Source: Ziziphus jujuba (Eukaryota > Streptophyta > Magnoliopsida > Rosales > Rhamnaceae). From it: 64,000 bases of DNA. The translations under genes were made by a program, and so were the position numbers. The stretch is from NCBI RefSeq assembly GCF_031755915.1, contig NC_083388.1, positions 131,501-195,500 of the forward strand, read 5' to 3'. Each line of letters begins with the position of its first letter. Within the stretch, counting starts at the first letter, position 1. This document shows positions 35,175 to 46,059 of this stretch, one piece after another. A model generated the notes under the pieces. It had not been told where the DNA came from. It saw nothing but the letters and a program-made list of their open reading frames with translations, and did not search any database.

Positions 35175-35570
35175 GTTACAGCTTGCATGACTGTTGCTGG
35201 TGCTGCCAAGCTTGCTGTGTTGTTGCTGTTGCTGTTGCCGGTGCTGCTGTATTGCTGCTAGTGCTGTTGCTGGTTTACCGAGCTTGCTGTGTTGCTGCTG
35301 GTGCTGCCGAGCTTGTTGTTGCTGCTGCCAAGCTTGCTGTGTTACTGCTGGTGCTCCTGTATTGCTGTTGGTGCTGTTCCTGGTGCTGCCGAGCTTGTTG
35401 TTGTTGCTGCCAAGCTTGCTGTGCTGCTCCTAGTGCTGTTGCTGGTGCTGCTGTATTGCTGCTAGTCTGTTGCTGGTGCTGCTGAGCTTGTTTTTGCTGC
35501 TGCCGAGCTTGCTGTGTTGCTGCTAGTGCTGTTGCCGAGCTACGTGTTGCTGCCGAGCTACTGTGTACGT
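35175..35570. repeat. CTG/CCGAGC-rich minisatellite inside the MULE
   Basis: About 400 bp built from recurrent pieces such as gctgccgagcttgctg, gctgccaagcttgctgtg, ttgctgctagtgctg and gtgctgctgtattgctg. The period is roughly 30-100 bp, with higher-order repetition. The vocabulary resembles the low-complexity half of the Gypsy LTRs at 24640-24820 and 29890-30100. The long Cys/Leu/Ala-rich frame across it is a by-product of the triplet composition. Confidence 0.85.
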
Positions 35571-36970
35571 GTATTGTTTACATGCACTGTTCACCTATGT
35601 TTAAACATCCTTTTTTTTTTAGATTTTTTTTTTTTTGCTAAAATACCTGTGTATAAACATCAATCTCCAGCTTCTCCTTCCTGCTAACTGAAGTAAACCA
35701 CATTGGTAAATAAACGGCAAACTAGACTAAAAGCAAACTAGCATACATTTAGTTAAATAATCAAACAAGACTTCATGTTTCCAATACATGGCAATTTAAG
35801 GAATCTATAATCATAACTCAACTCTCTTTTAGTAACTAAGCTGATAGTTATTGCAATATGAAAAAAAAAGAAAAAACAATGTAAGAAAAAGAGGAATGTT
35901 TAAACACAGATAAACAGTTCACGTGAACAGTATGCGAGAACAGTAATCGTGAAGCTTGCTTTCTTAAGTTTCTGTACTAGTTTGTACTATGGCTTTTTTA
36001 TCCTGGTTAACAAATATACCAACCAATGACAGAATCCCATGAAAATAATCTAGTTTTCTACAAAACCAAAGAACAAAATATCAGCTTTTTGTTCTCTGCA
36101 GAATTTACCACAGCATTGAGCATCCTATTCCTTAGAGCACTTTCCTTTTTCGTTTCGATTATTAATGTCCCATAGGATATTTCTATGTGCTTCAGCTAGC
36201 TTAAGACTTTTTAGATCTTTTTCTGAGATGCCAATCTATCCATTGACAAACACACCAAAGTAGAGGCCAGAAAATTCCTAATAAGCATAAGTCCAATAAA
36301 CAGGCATAGAAAAAACATGAGAAAGATGAAATAAACAGGCCAATAAATCTTCTAACAAATAAACTAAGGTGGTGAAGAACAATGTGGCATTTTAGAAGTA
36401 AATCAATAACATGACAGATTAGAATATTGAAGTAGAGCAAAATAGTAGTGGTTTGTGGAAGAACATAATTGTTGCAAAAATGGCTGCTTTTCTCTTCATT
36501 TATCATGATGTACAGAAATTAAACGTTCCAAACATAAAGAGTAGCATGTGAATATACGGCAAAGCCAGTATACATTCAATCCAATAATCAAAACACATCT
36601 CTATTTTACATAGTCAACTGATAATTCTTGCTATAAGATAGAAAATCCCAAACAAGCACACCAAAATAAAAATAAAACAACTTCTTCTCCCAAATCTGTT
36701 GCAAGATAGGTCATCCTTTCGTTTTCTCATGCAGACCTGCCAAAGTCCAGCAAGTCCTTAGATTAGCAGCATGTTAGTTCAATAAAATATCGAAGACCAT
36801 ACGATACCACTTAGTTTCATACTTGTGGAAGACAAACTATCAGCTTCAGAATCATATTCCGAGGCATGTTGAGGACTTTCCTCATTTTGTGAGGACCTCT
36901 ATAGATGGTTTGTACAAAGTATGATCATACAAATTGCATAAGAATAATAAATAGTAAATGTATTATTTTC

Positions 36971-39054
36971 TTACGGATTGTTGAGGAGTGGACAGTTTCT
37001 TTTGTCGTGGGATTGCCCAATTTTTCCACATCCATTTCATCGTCGACATTTATACTTTGTGGCATTTGTTGCCTTCTCCTTTCCCCTTTTTAATCTTTGT
37101 CCACATTCCTTTGCCCTCACAGCAGATGGGTCTTTCAAAGCTTCATAGTCATGAGCAGTGCTACCTTTTTCAGAAATGCCTCCACTTTTTGTGTTGCTAA
37201 CTATGGATTCAATCTTGCCTAGCAAACTTTGAAGACCATCATTCACAATTACACTTGCCTCTTTATATATTATGGCTTTATCAATGACTTCCGAAGCAAG
37301 TTGGAATAGTTTAGCTTGCCAAGTCAACATTGAATTACGTTGTCCACCTATCTTAACACCTTGCTTATCGGTTATTATTTGATATTTTGCACCTCTAGTC
37401 CACCTTTTCATTATATATTGATTTGGCAAAGGAATGTTACCAAATAGTCTCAAGAATGCCAAGATATGTCTACAGGGGAGTCATTCACTCTCAAACTTCT
37501 TACATGTACAATATGCAAAGTCCAATTCTTTATCATAAGCAATTTCTCGCACTCTACGAACACCTTCTTTTGGACTACTCTCGACCACATACATTTTGTG
37601 TGTAGCAATTTCATGAACAAATTGTGTCATTATTACTAAGCTATGCCACAACTCATTTTGAAACTTAAGAAAAATCTTGTGTGTGTAAATCTCAGCCTTT
37701 TGCTTTTCCATTTCCAGTGGCAATTTCAAAACAAGCTTCTCATTAATATCAACGTGATCAGCCCCTAATTCTTTGTGACGTTGATGTGCAAGCGCCCTAT
37801 TAAATTGAAGTATAAAATCCATCAATAAGTTTCTCTTCGAAACATATTTCTTGAAAAATGCATGAAAGCTTTCCGCACGTTGGCTGCTTGACATTCTAGC
37901 TGAGAATATATGGTTAACATATGCAGGCACCCATCTTGAACGTAGCTCAAATATTGATTTTAACCAATCATTGTTATCTAGGCTTGCCTTCTCAATGGTA
38001 GTCATCCATTTTCTTTCAAACTCTTCAGGGCATTCTGATTCCCAAATGCATTGTTGGAAGTCCTTATAAAAATCTCTATAGGTGATTGCATCTAAATACG
38101 TAGAGAACTTTTCAAATATGTGCCAACTACAATACCTATGAAATGTATTCAGTAAGCTCTGAACTATAGCTTTTTTCATTGCAGGATCTTGATCGATAAT
38201 GATCATTTTTGGGTTGTTCGTCGCCATCCTATCTTTTAATAGCTCAAACAACCAAACAAATGATTCCGTTTTTTCATCACTTAAAAACGCACATGCAAAA
38301 AGCACCGTTTGACCATGATTGTTCACCCCCACCAAGGGTGCAAATATCATACCATGCTGATTAATGTTGTAAGTTTTATCAAATATAACTACATCACCAA
38401 AACATCCATAAGCTCTTCTAGACACCGAATCAGCCCAAAAACAACACTTCAATTTACCATCATCATCTACATCTATTTTAAAAAAGAAGCATGGATCCTT
38501 TTCTTGCTCGGTTAGGAAATATTCCTTTAAAAGTTTTGCATCTTATCCTTCTTTGTACACCCAATATTCTCTGTACCCCCAGCTTCAAATTCAAGAATGC
38601 TTATTTGTTGATGAGTTGGCACATTTGCTGCTGAAAACTGCAAGGTTAGTGACTTCTTGGCTTCAGATACACTATGATGTGACCTCAATAAATGCACTCT
38701 TCGAGGGGTTGATAATGGATGACTATGTTCTTCAACAAATACAGTGATGACAAATTTCCCCATTTTTGATCTAACCACGGCAAGTTTAGCTTTACAATTT
38801 TCTCTTGTCATCCCCCGATACCTTTTTCTCTCACCGTCTTTTATAGAAGATACTCCTTCCTTAAAACACATAAATTCTTTCCTGACAACTTCATTCACAC
38901 CTTTACATCTCTTAGTCGAACTGCTACGAACACTAAACCCCGCCTCTTTTGCATATTTATTGTAGAACTCATGTGCCCCATCTATCGATTCAAACTCTTG
39001 TCCAACCTTTGGTTTGCAGTTTTCGACCACTTAGGGAATGTGAACATCATCCAT
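36971..39054 (-). pseudogene. FAR1/FRS-type MULE transposase, disabled
   Basis: Read from 39054 downward: MDDVHIP then a stop (39033-39031); the FAR1 DNA-binding domain (about 39020-38640, GQEFESIDGAHEFYNKYAKEAG, with a terminal HSHPLSTP zinc-ligand segment); GGTENIGCTKK, where about 20 codons are missing relative to relatives and the frame changes (near 38545); and the MULE transposase domain with catalytic Asp in VVIFDKTY, Asp in IIIDQDPAMKKAI and Glu in SSSQRAESFHAFF. A SWIM zinc finger follows, CTCKKFESE-stop-LPCRH (stop 37481-37483), then a zinc-knuckle C-terminus CRR-stop-NGCGKIGQSHDKRNC (stop 37037-37039), ending at TAA 36971-36973. Four lesions make it inactive, while the DDE triad is retained. 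Relatives include Arabidopsis FAR1/FHY3 and the maize Jittery transposase. This copy still has TIRs, so it is a transposon and not a domesticated gene. Confidence 0.9.
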
Positions 39055-40549
39055 GGATTTTCAATGTGACAGCAAGGATATGTCTTCAACTCGTCTACAA
39101 TCTGAATTTGCGTCCAACTGTTCTACACTCACGTTTCCAATCTGAATTTGCTTCCAACTATTCTACACTTAAACCAGCTTCCTATTGATCAATTTTTAAC
39201 TTAGTAAATGGCAAAGCAAAACCATCATGAGAGGTGGTAATATCTTTTATTTTAATAAAGTTTAGTTTCTAAATAGAAGAGAAAAATTTTGCAAAAATAA
39301 AGGCACTTCAGCCAAAATCTGCCGAGTTTGCATTATGGTTGTTGATCCAGCACACTCTATAATGAAAGAAACAAATATGCATGCATCAACAGAAAAAAAT
39401 AAATAAATAAATAAATCTAAATCCTAGGGTTCAAAAAGGTTAATAGTACATATAAAAATGAAAAATATAAGTTGCAAAACAATGAAATAATTACATCTTT
39501 GCTAGATAAAGGGAAAAAAAAATATTGATACATAACTCTTTAATCAATGAGAGGTTAACCAATCTATGCAAAGGCTATTAAAAGAATAAAAATAAAAAGC
39601 AATGATATCAATTTAATCTATTAACTCTATGTTTCATGCATATTAAGGGGATTATAATTATTCAAAGTTCTTATTCAAGACTAAACTAAGCAGTTTTGGA
39701 ACGGAACACAATAGTATATATATACATATGTCTTTATGTGTGTGTGTGTGTATGTGTAGATATAGGAATTACAAAATAGAATTACTTTGTGTTCCAATTA
39801 TAACAAACTTATTTTCTCTTGTATAGCATGCATGGATTGGCCATTCGTATACTCCAAAAACAAGTGGTGTAAATATCTCTTTTGTGTTAGTATTATGATA
39901 GACTAATTGAATTGATTATTACACAATGAACAGTATGCATGAACAGTATGCGTGAACAGTGGTATTTATACGCCAGGAAAGAAAAACAACATGCATACAT
40001 TCATGCTTTTTCTGCGAAAAATATCATTTTCTAAATTTTCGAAAATCATCATGAAGATTGGCCTTCGTTCAAGTTATTTCTCAACCCAAATCACAATCCC
40101 ACATTTAACAATTTCAACTATGGAAGACTACATAAAATCACCAACATAAAAACAGAATGAAAAAAAAAATTACAAAACATAAACTCACTCACTCACAGAT
40201 ACGAAGAGCCAGAACAGACATGCAGAGTAGAAGATTATGAGCTGGTGGGTACAGAGAAGGGTGGCAATCGTGGTGCGAGCTAGTACGTTTGCAAGATGGC
40301 AATGCTGTGGCAATGGTGGTGCGATCTGGTGGGTTTGCAAGGATGGCAATGCTGGTTGCTGCTGGTGCGATTGGGAATTTTGGCAAAGTCCTTTCGAGCT
40401 GGTGAGAGCTGGAATATGAGCGGGAAGGTCTCAGGGGAAATTTGGCCAGCCATTCTCACGTGAGAGTTGCTTTGAAGTTGGGCCGTAGATGCAAGCAGTG
40501 CAAATCGAAGAGCAGGAAATTTCATCACATGTTTGGTTCGAATATAACC

Positions 40550-40576
40550 CATGCGGTCGGTCCTAAGGCTAGCCTC

Positions 40577-40580
<4 letters not shown>
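40550..40580 (-). repeat. Right terminal inverted repeat of MULE
   Basis: It ends GGCTAGCCTCTCTG and is the inverted partner of 32341-32371, with one mismatch (central CCTAAGG versus CCTTAGG). A TA run (40581-40614) follows directly. Confidence 0.93.
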
Positions 40581-40618
<38 letters not shown>

Positions 40619-41254
40619 TATGTATATGGAAATTTTGGTTGGATGATGTTGATCTTATTGCCATGTATGATGTATCTTATGGAGAGAAGATACACATGGT
40701 GGTGGCTTAGCCATTGCAGTTAGGGTTTTGTCTTCTAGACAAGTTTCACATTAATTAGAAGCTTATGTTTTTATGGCCGCAATGGTTTAATGGTCAAATA
40801 AGGGAAGGAAAAAAAAATTCAATCTTCAAGTTGACTCTGATGATTTCCTTAATTAAAGCCCCATTTAATTTGTATTAGTAGTTGTATACAGAAGTGTTCA
40901 ATTCAATTAGTTATCAACTTTTTGAACGACAGTGGAAATCAAGGCTAACACTAACATTAATTATTCAATTTGCTAGCTTTTATTTATATTTTCTTTGATA
41001 TTAGAGATGGCTTGGGTATTATAATGTTCTAATAGAAAAATGTTATTTATTAACACCGGTGATAATTATTTGAATTCATATACTATTTGGTAATTTAATT
41101 ATTATTTAAAAGTGTTTATTTTTTTTAAAATTAGATTTTTAGAATAAAAATTCATTTACATAATCATCATTATTAGTGACAAATAATAAAACTAATTTAA
41201 TATAATCTTTATTTGGGTTCAAGTTTGTGTGAGCTATGATGGAGAGTTTTGTTT
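40581..41254. other. AT-rich spacer between MULE and next Copia
   Basis: A TA run, then AT-rich sequence with no supported gene. It ends in tgttt (41250-41254), the left target-site copy of the following Copia element. Confidence 0.55.
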
Positions 41255-41565
41255 TGATGGAGGAGAAGAGAAGTCAAACATAAAAACAAACACGCCATCC
41301 ACCACTAAGATTGAGAAACAGAGATTACTCAGTCATTAAACAAGGAAAGATCACTCAAAATTCTTATATGGCAAGAATCCCATTGATAGAGAATGTCTTT
41401 AAAGATACTAGTTGACTTTATTTTGAATTTATTTGAATTTCTTGTAATAGAGGAATGTGTCATTAGTTCCTTTTTTTGTTCAATACCATTTCTCTATATA
41501 TTCAATCCATTTTGTAAAGAATTTTTATCAATGCAAAATCAATATACAGTTGATCATCTTCTTCA
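41255..41565 (+). repeat. 5' LTR of Copia element, 311 bp
   Basis: It begins TGATGGAGGAGAAGAG and ends GATCATCTTCTTCA, matching 48828-49138 in length and sequence order. A TATATA motif lies near 41494. The following tgtcagagcatcatt is a slightly eroded Met-tRNA primer-binding site. Confidence 0.92.
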
Positions 41566-43163
41566 TGTCAGAGCATCATTCTACACCTATCACTACTACT
41601 ATGGGCTCTCAAACTGAATTCTCTTTGCAACCAAATACTAGCACCAGAGTTTTCGTCCCACAAATAGAACCCATCTTGATAATCCAAGCCTTTCACCAAT
41701 GCACCAGTTTGGTTTCAGTTAAACTTAATGCCTCAAACTTCCTCCTTTGGCATTCATAAATCCTTCCATTGGTGAGAAGTCTTGGGATCATCATCATCTT
41801 ACTAAGGATGAACCACCATGTGAATTTTTACATAATGAGAAAGAAGTTCTTATTATAAATCCAAACCACACTGCATGGATTAACAATGATGGGCTATTAA
41901 CAACCTGGTTGCTTAGCATTTGACTTATGAAATTTTGAGTTTGAATGTAGGTATTGATAGTGCCTTTCTACTATGGAAATCCATAGAAGATCAGCTGCTG
42001 CCTTCAACAAAAGAACAAGAATGGGTTTTTAGGGATAGACTTGCTTCACTTAAGAAAGGAAGTCTCTCAAGTGATGAATACTTGATCAGAAAATTCAAAC
42101 AAGTATGTGACAGTCTTGCTACCATTAATGCTCTAGTTTCATATGTTGATAAGGTGTTTTCATTTGCTTAAGGGCTCAATCTTGATTACAAGGATTTCAA
42201 AGTTTCCATGCTAGCAAAAGCACCTTGCCGATCGTTCAACCAATTCATCTTAGCATTATAAAGTCGTAGCCACATGCTGGAAATTAAAGATGAAGAACAT
42301 GACAATAATCAGGTCTATTTTCAACAATGTGGCCCTGGAAGAGGTCGTGGTGGTGGCCATTTTAAATCAAAAGGAAGAGGCATCACTCCAACAGGAAATT
42401 TGAGTGAAGCTAAGGATAACAAAAAACCAGAGTGCCATAGATTGTTGGTACAGGTTCGATCATTCATACATCATGGATAATATCCCAAAAGCATTAGCAG
42501 CACTTAATATTGTAGAAGACCTGATCCTAACTTTTATGCAGATTCAAGTGCCACTGCATATATGACAAATGATACTGGTAAAATTTTCAACATTTATCCT
42601 TATAAAGGTAGTGATAGTATATATGTTGGGAATGGAAATAGTCTTGTAATATCTCACATTAGCAATGCTAAAATTAAAACTTAAAATGGATGTTTAAATC
42701 TTCAAAATGTTATAGTAGTACCAAAATTGAAAAAGAATCTCTAATCTGTCAGCCAATTAACAACAGATAATGATTGTATCTTTAAATTCTCATCCAATGG
42801 TTTTACGATAAAGGACTGCAGCCAAAGAATCATAATAACAAGACACAAGAAGGTAAAATTGTATGTTCTAGATGAAGGAAAGCACCATGCCTTAACTGCA
42901 ACAAAGGCTTTTGTAGATTTGTGGCACCAATGAATGGGACATCTCAGTTTTAATAGTTTGAAAAGTTTACATTCCAATAATGTTATTAATGTTTCCCGTT
43001 GGACAAATAAATTTAGTATTTGTGCTAGTTGTCAATCAGGGAAGAGTTGCAAACTTCCTTTTTATCCATCTAATAAAATTTCAAACTTTCATTTGGAAAA
43101 GATCCATTGTGAAATTTGGGGACCAACCCTAGTGATTTCTACACAAAAATATTGTTTCTATGT
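41566..43163 (+). mobile_element. Copia internal region, part 1: gag, protease and start of integrase
   Basis: A gag-like region (41600-42480) contains LPSTKEQEWVFRDRLASLKKG and RKFKQVCDSL, with stops. A Gly/Arg-rich segment (GPGRGRGGGHFKSKGRG, about 42330-42380) ends gag. The protease motif is ADSSATAYMTND (about 42538-42572), where Ser-Ser replaces the usual Ser-Gly. GAG-pre-integrase (WHQ-stop-MGHLSFNSLKSLHS) and the integrase zinc motif CASCQSGKSC lie at 42920-43060. It is cut in the integrase by the solo LTR. Confidence 0.88.
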
Positions 43164-46059
43164 TGTAACATCCCGTCCCAAAGTACAACGAAAAATTTTT
43201 CAACTTTGACCGAGGTTGACCGTTGACTTTGACTTTGACCGTTGACCCAAGGGGTCAAAATTTGACTTTTTGTTCCGGTTGGAATTCTAGGTTGACTGAG
43301 GCACCGTTACGAAGTACACGTTGGCATGAGTTCATAGACTAGTAGCACGTTGAAAACGGAGCTGCGGTTTGAAAGTTATGAGCAAAACAAGTTGAGGTCC
43401 AAACTGTCCAAGGGGTGCCGGAGTTGACTTTTTATTCATGCAAAGTTGAGCTTTGAATCATGCATGGTTGTGAAGTACTAGTCGATACGAGTCCGTAGAC
43501 TAGCGGCACGTCCGATCTAGACATGTGGTTTGAAAGTTATGGACCTGTAGAGTTTTTCAAATACTATATTATTTTAATATTATTTTTAAACGTGTAACGA
43601 TGTGCCACGTGTGACTTAATAAATGTGACCATGTGTCACCATGTTGAGATGCCACATGTCAACCATGCTTAATACCCTATTATTTTATTATTGTTATTTG
43701 TTATAATAATATTATTTTTAATATTATTTAATTAATTTTTTAATTTATTTCTTTTATTTCTTTTTCTTTTCTTTTTTCTTTTTTTTCTTTTCCCCACGTG
43801 GGAAAACACCTTTCTCCTTTTCTTTCCTTTCCTTCCCCGAGCCCGTCAAAAAACCAGCAAGGATTTCTCTCTCTCTCTCTCCTTTGACTCTCTCCCCCTC
43901 TCTCTTTGACCAACCGTTTTGGCCGGATTTTAGTGGCCGGACGGCCACACGCACCGGCCACCGGTGAAGCCCAGTCCCCCGTGACCCCAACCTCCAATTT
44001 TCCCGGCCAGTCGCCGCCGAATGCGTCCAGATCGGGCCGATGAAGTCGGCGACGGCGGGTTAAGTTTTTCCGGCGATTCTCGCAGTTTCCGGCCAACCCA
44101 GCCCGACCCATACCTCTATTCCACCATTTTCGACCCCTCTGAGTCCATTTCCGAGGTTAGATTGCCCAAAATCCCCACCGTTTGAGAGATCCCTCAAGTT
44201 TAAATTCGGCCGAAGCTTTCCGGCCAAATTCCGACCACCACCGGTGGAATTGGGGTCGATGGAGACCGGTAATACGATCCTCGTTCCACAAGCTTCGATT
44301 CGGTATATTATTTGACAATTTTGGTTAACGTTTGTGTTTGACCCCCCAGGTACCGGGTATTATTATCTGAATAAAATATTAATTTATTTGACTGTGTGTG
44401 AATTGTGTTCTAGGAGCACGGGTGAGTCGTGGAATTGATCCCATGGAGGATCTTAGGTTAATTGCGTGCTCCAGGTGAGTGACCCACCTTTAAAAATATT
44501 TTGGGGCAATTAATTATATTTAATTGGTGTTTAATTGATATTTGGAATTTTGCTCATGTGGTGCAATTTAATTATAATTGTGGAAAAATATTATTTTATA
44601 CGTACGTGTATGTTATTGGTGCTAAATGAAATTTTTGGGTTATTAAGAAATCCCCGATTTTTATTATTGTGATTTAATTGTATTTATTACACATGAGCAA
44701 GTATTTTCATTAATTAATTGTGTCTGGATTTTTATATTATTTTTGGGCATAATTGGTTTAAATATTTTGTGAAAATATTTGTTTAAATTGGTGGTTTAAT
44801 TTTATAATTATGCCCGTGGTATATTATTTGTTGAACCTCGTATTACGAGAAAAATTATTATTTTATTAATTATCGATGTTTTCGTACCGGGTTGTTAAAT
44901 GAAAATATGTGGGATGGTAAGTGTGAAAATTTGGTATATTTCCCACGGTAATTTTGGAAAGAACGGTACGGTTGATTTAATAATTATTTTAGAAGCATTC
45001 ATACAGTATTAGTGTTCTGGTGTATGTATATGTGGTTAACGCGCAAGTATTATGTCTCCCGTGAGTTTCCATTGGACCGTGGACAGGCAAGTTTGATATT
45101 GGCCACAGCCGCCCCCCTCCTTGGCCGGGATGACGGTTTCAGCAGCGGTACTGTCTGGACGTCGAAGTGTCGTTTGCAAGTTTCTCTCTTTAATCTCCCC
45201 ACCAGTCAGTGCTCGGGACGCTGGATATCGGAGGGCATCACTGGTATATGGTGTGGTGTGTCAAGTACAAATTTTTCGGATAGAAATTTCAAACCCCATA
45301 GAGTACAAAAATTATTTATTATAATTTATTACATTTTATTTATATTTGGGGTATTTATTTAATTATTGTTTATTAAATTAATTGATCCCTTGGTTTTCGG
45401 GAGGTACGAATATCGGGTTTTGTGAAAATGTTTTAAAAGGGGAACATTTCCAACGGAGTGAATAGTAAGAGTTTTGAGAGAAAATATTACTTCCAATGTT
45501 TATGATTTATTTATTATTTAATTGTTGGTATTAATTAAATTCATTTATTTGCTATATTATTAATATTAAAGGTGTTCAGTAGATAGGGTCACTCACTGAG
45601 ATGATTAGCATCTCACGTTTCTAAATTCCATTCCCCTAGGTCCAGGTTGGGATACGTTGATCGTCTGGGACTAGCCCGACGTCTCAGTTCGTTACCAAAA
45701 GTCCAAGAAGTATTTCTTCCCTTTTCCTCTCCATCCTGTATTACTTCTTATCTGTCATCGTATTAATTTCATATTTATTTGTATAATGCTCTGTATACTA
45801 TATTGGACATGTAGTTATTATTTATGCACTGAGTTGCTGTTATTCTTTAAAGTGCTGTAAATTTGTGGAATCTATTTGTAGTATTGTGGGAGGAATAAGG
45901 GGATGTTTATAGAAGTATGTGCTCAGTGCAGAAAATTTTTGGTTAGTCCTACCCTTAGGGGAGGTGCTGCCGGATTTTCCGTTGGCAGGTTCGGTGGTAT
46001 TTCCCTGGGATCAGGGCTTGTCTAGGGTTCCGGGGAGAAATTCTGGATGAGTCCTGACA
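43164..46059 (+). mobile_element. Solo LTR (about 2.9 kb) of another retrotransposon, nested in Copia integrase
   Basis: It begins TGTAACATCCCGTCCC and ends GAGTCCTGACA. The Copia integrase sequence stops at its left edge (CFYV) and resumes at its right edge (AFFND, then RYTWLF). atgt flanks both sides (4-5-bp target duplication; edges ambiguous by one base). It carries no primer-binding site, gag or pol, so it is a solo LTR left after LTR-LTR recombination. A dense array of TTGACY motifs lies near its start, and 43850-44270 is unusually GC-rich for this window. LTRs starting TGTAACATCCCG are common in large plant Gypsy families, but without internal sequence the superfamily is an inference. 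Strand is assigned by the TGTAACATCCC end. Confidence 0.82.

Larger units (their letters stand above)
32341..40580. mobile_element. Mutator-like element (FAR1/FRS-type MULE), 8.2 kb, with 31-bp TIRs
   Basis: The left end 32341-32371 begins CAGAGAGGCTAGCC. The right end 40550-40580 is its reverse complement with a single mismatch over 31 bp. Both ends abut TA dinucleotide tracts, so the target duplication exists but its exact length cannot be read. Inside are a FAR1-type transposase pseudogene on the minus strand, a GRF zinc-finger gene on the plus strand, a CT microsatellite (about 35063-35107) and a CTG-rich minisatellite. Subterminal regions are less AT-rich and have short direct repeats (cccattcgcagcttcgtttct at about 32485 and 32565). 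Transposase type, near-identical inverted ends and size together support the MULE call. Confidence 0.9.

Noticed and set aside
35183..35485. Long Cys/Leu/Ala-rich reading frame
   Set aside because: It is produced by the CTG-rich minisatellite. Two overlapping frames are open for the same reason and neither resembles a protein family.
43740..44111. 123-aa Arg/Lys/Glu-rich frame on the minus strand
   Set aside because: It lies in the GC-rich and polypyrimidine part of the solo LTR. The composition follows the CT-rich strand and no domain is visible.
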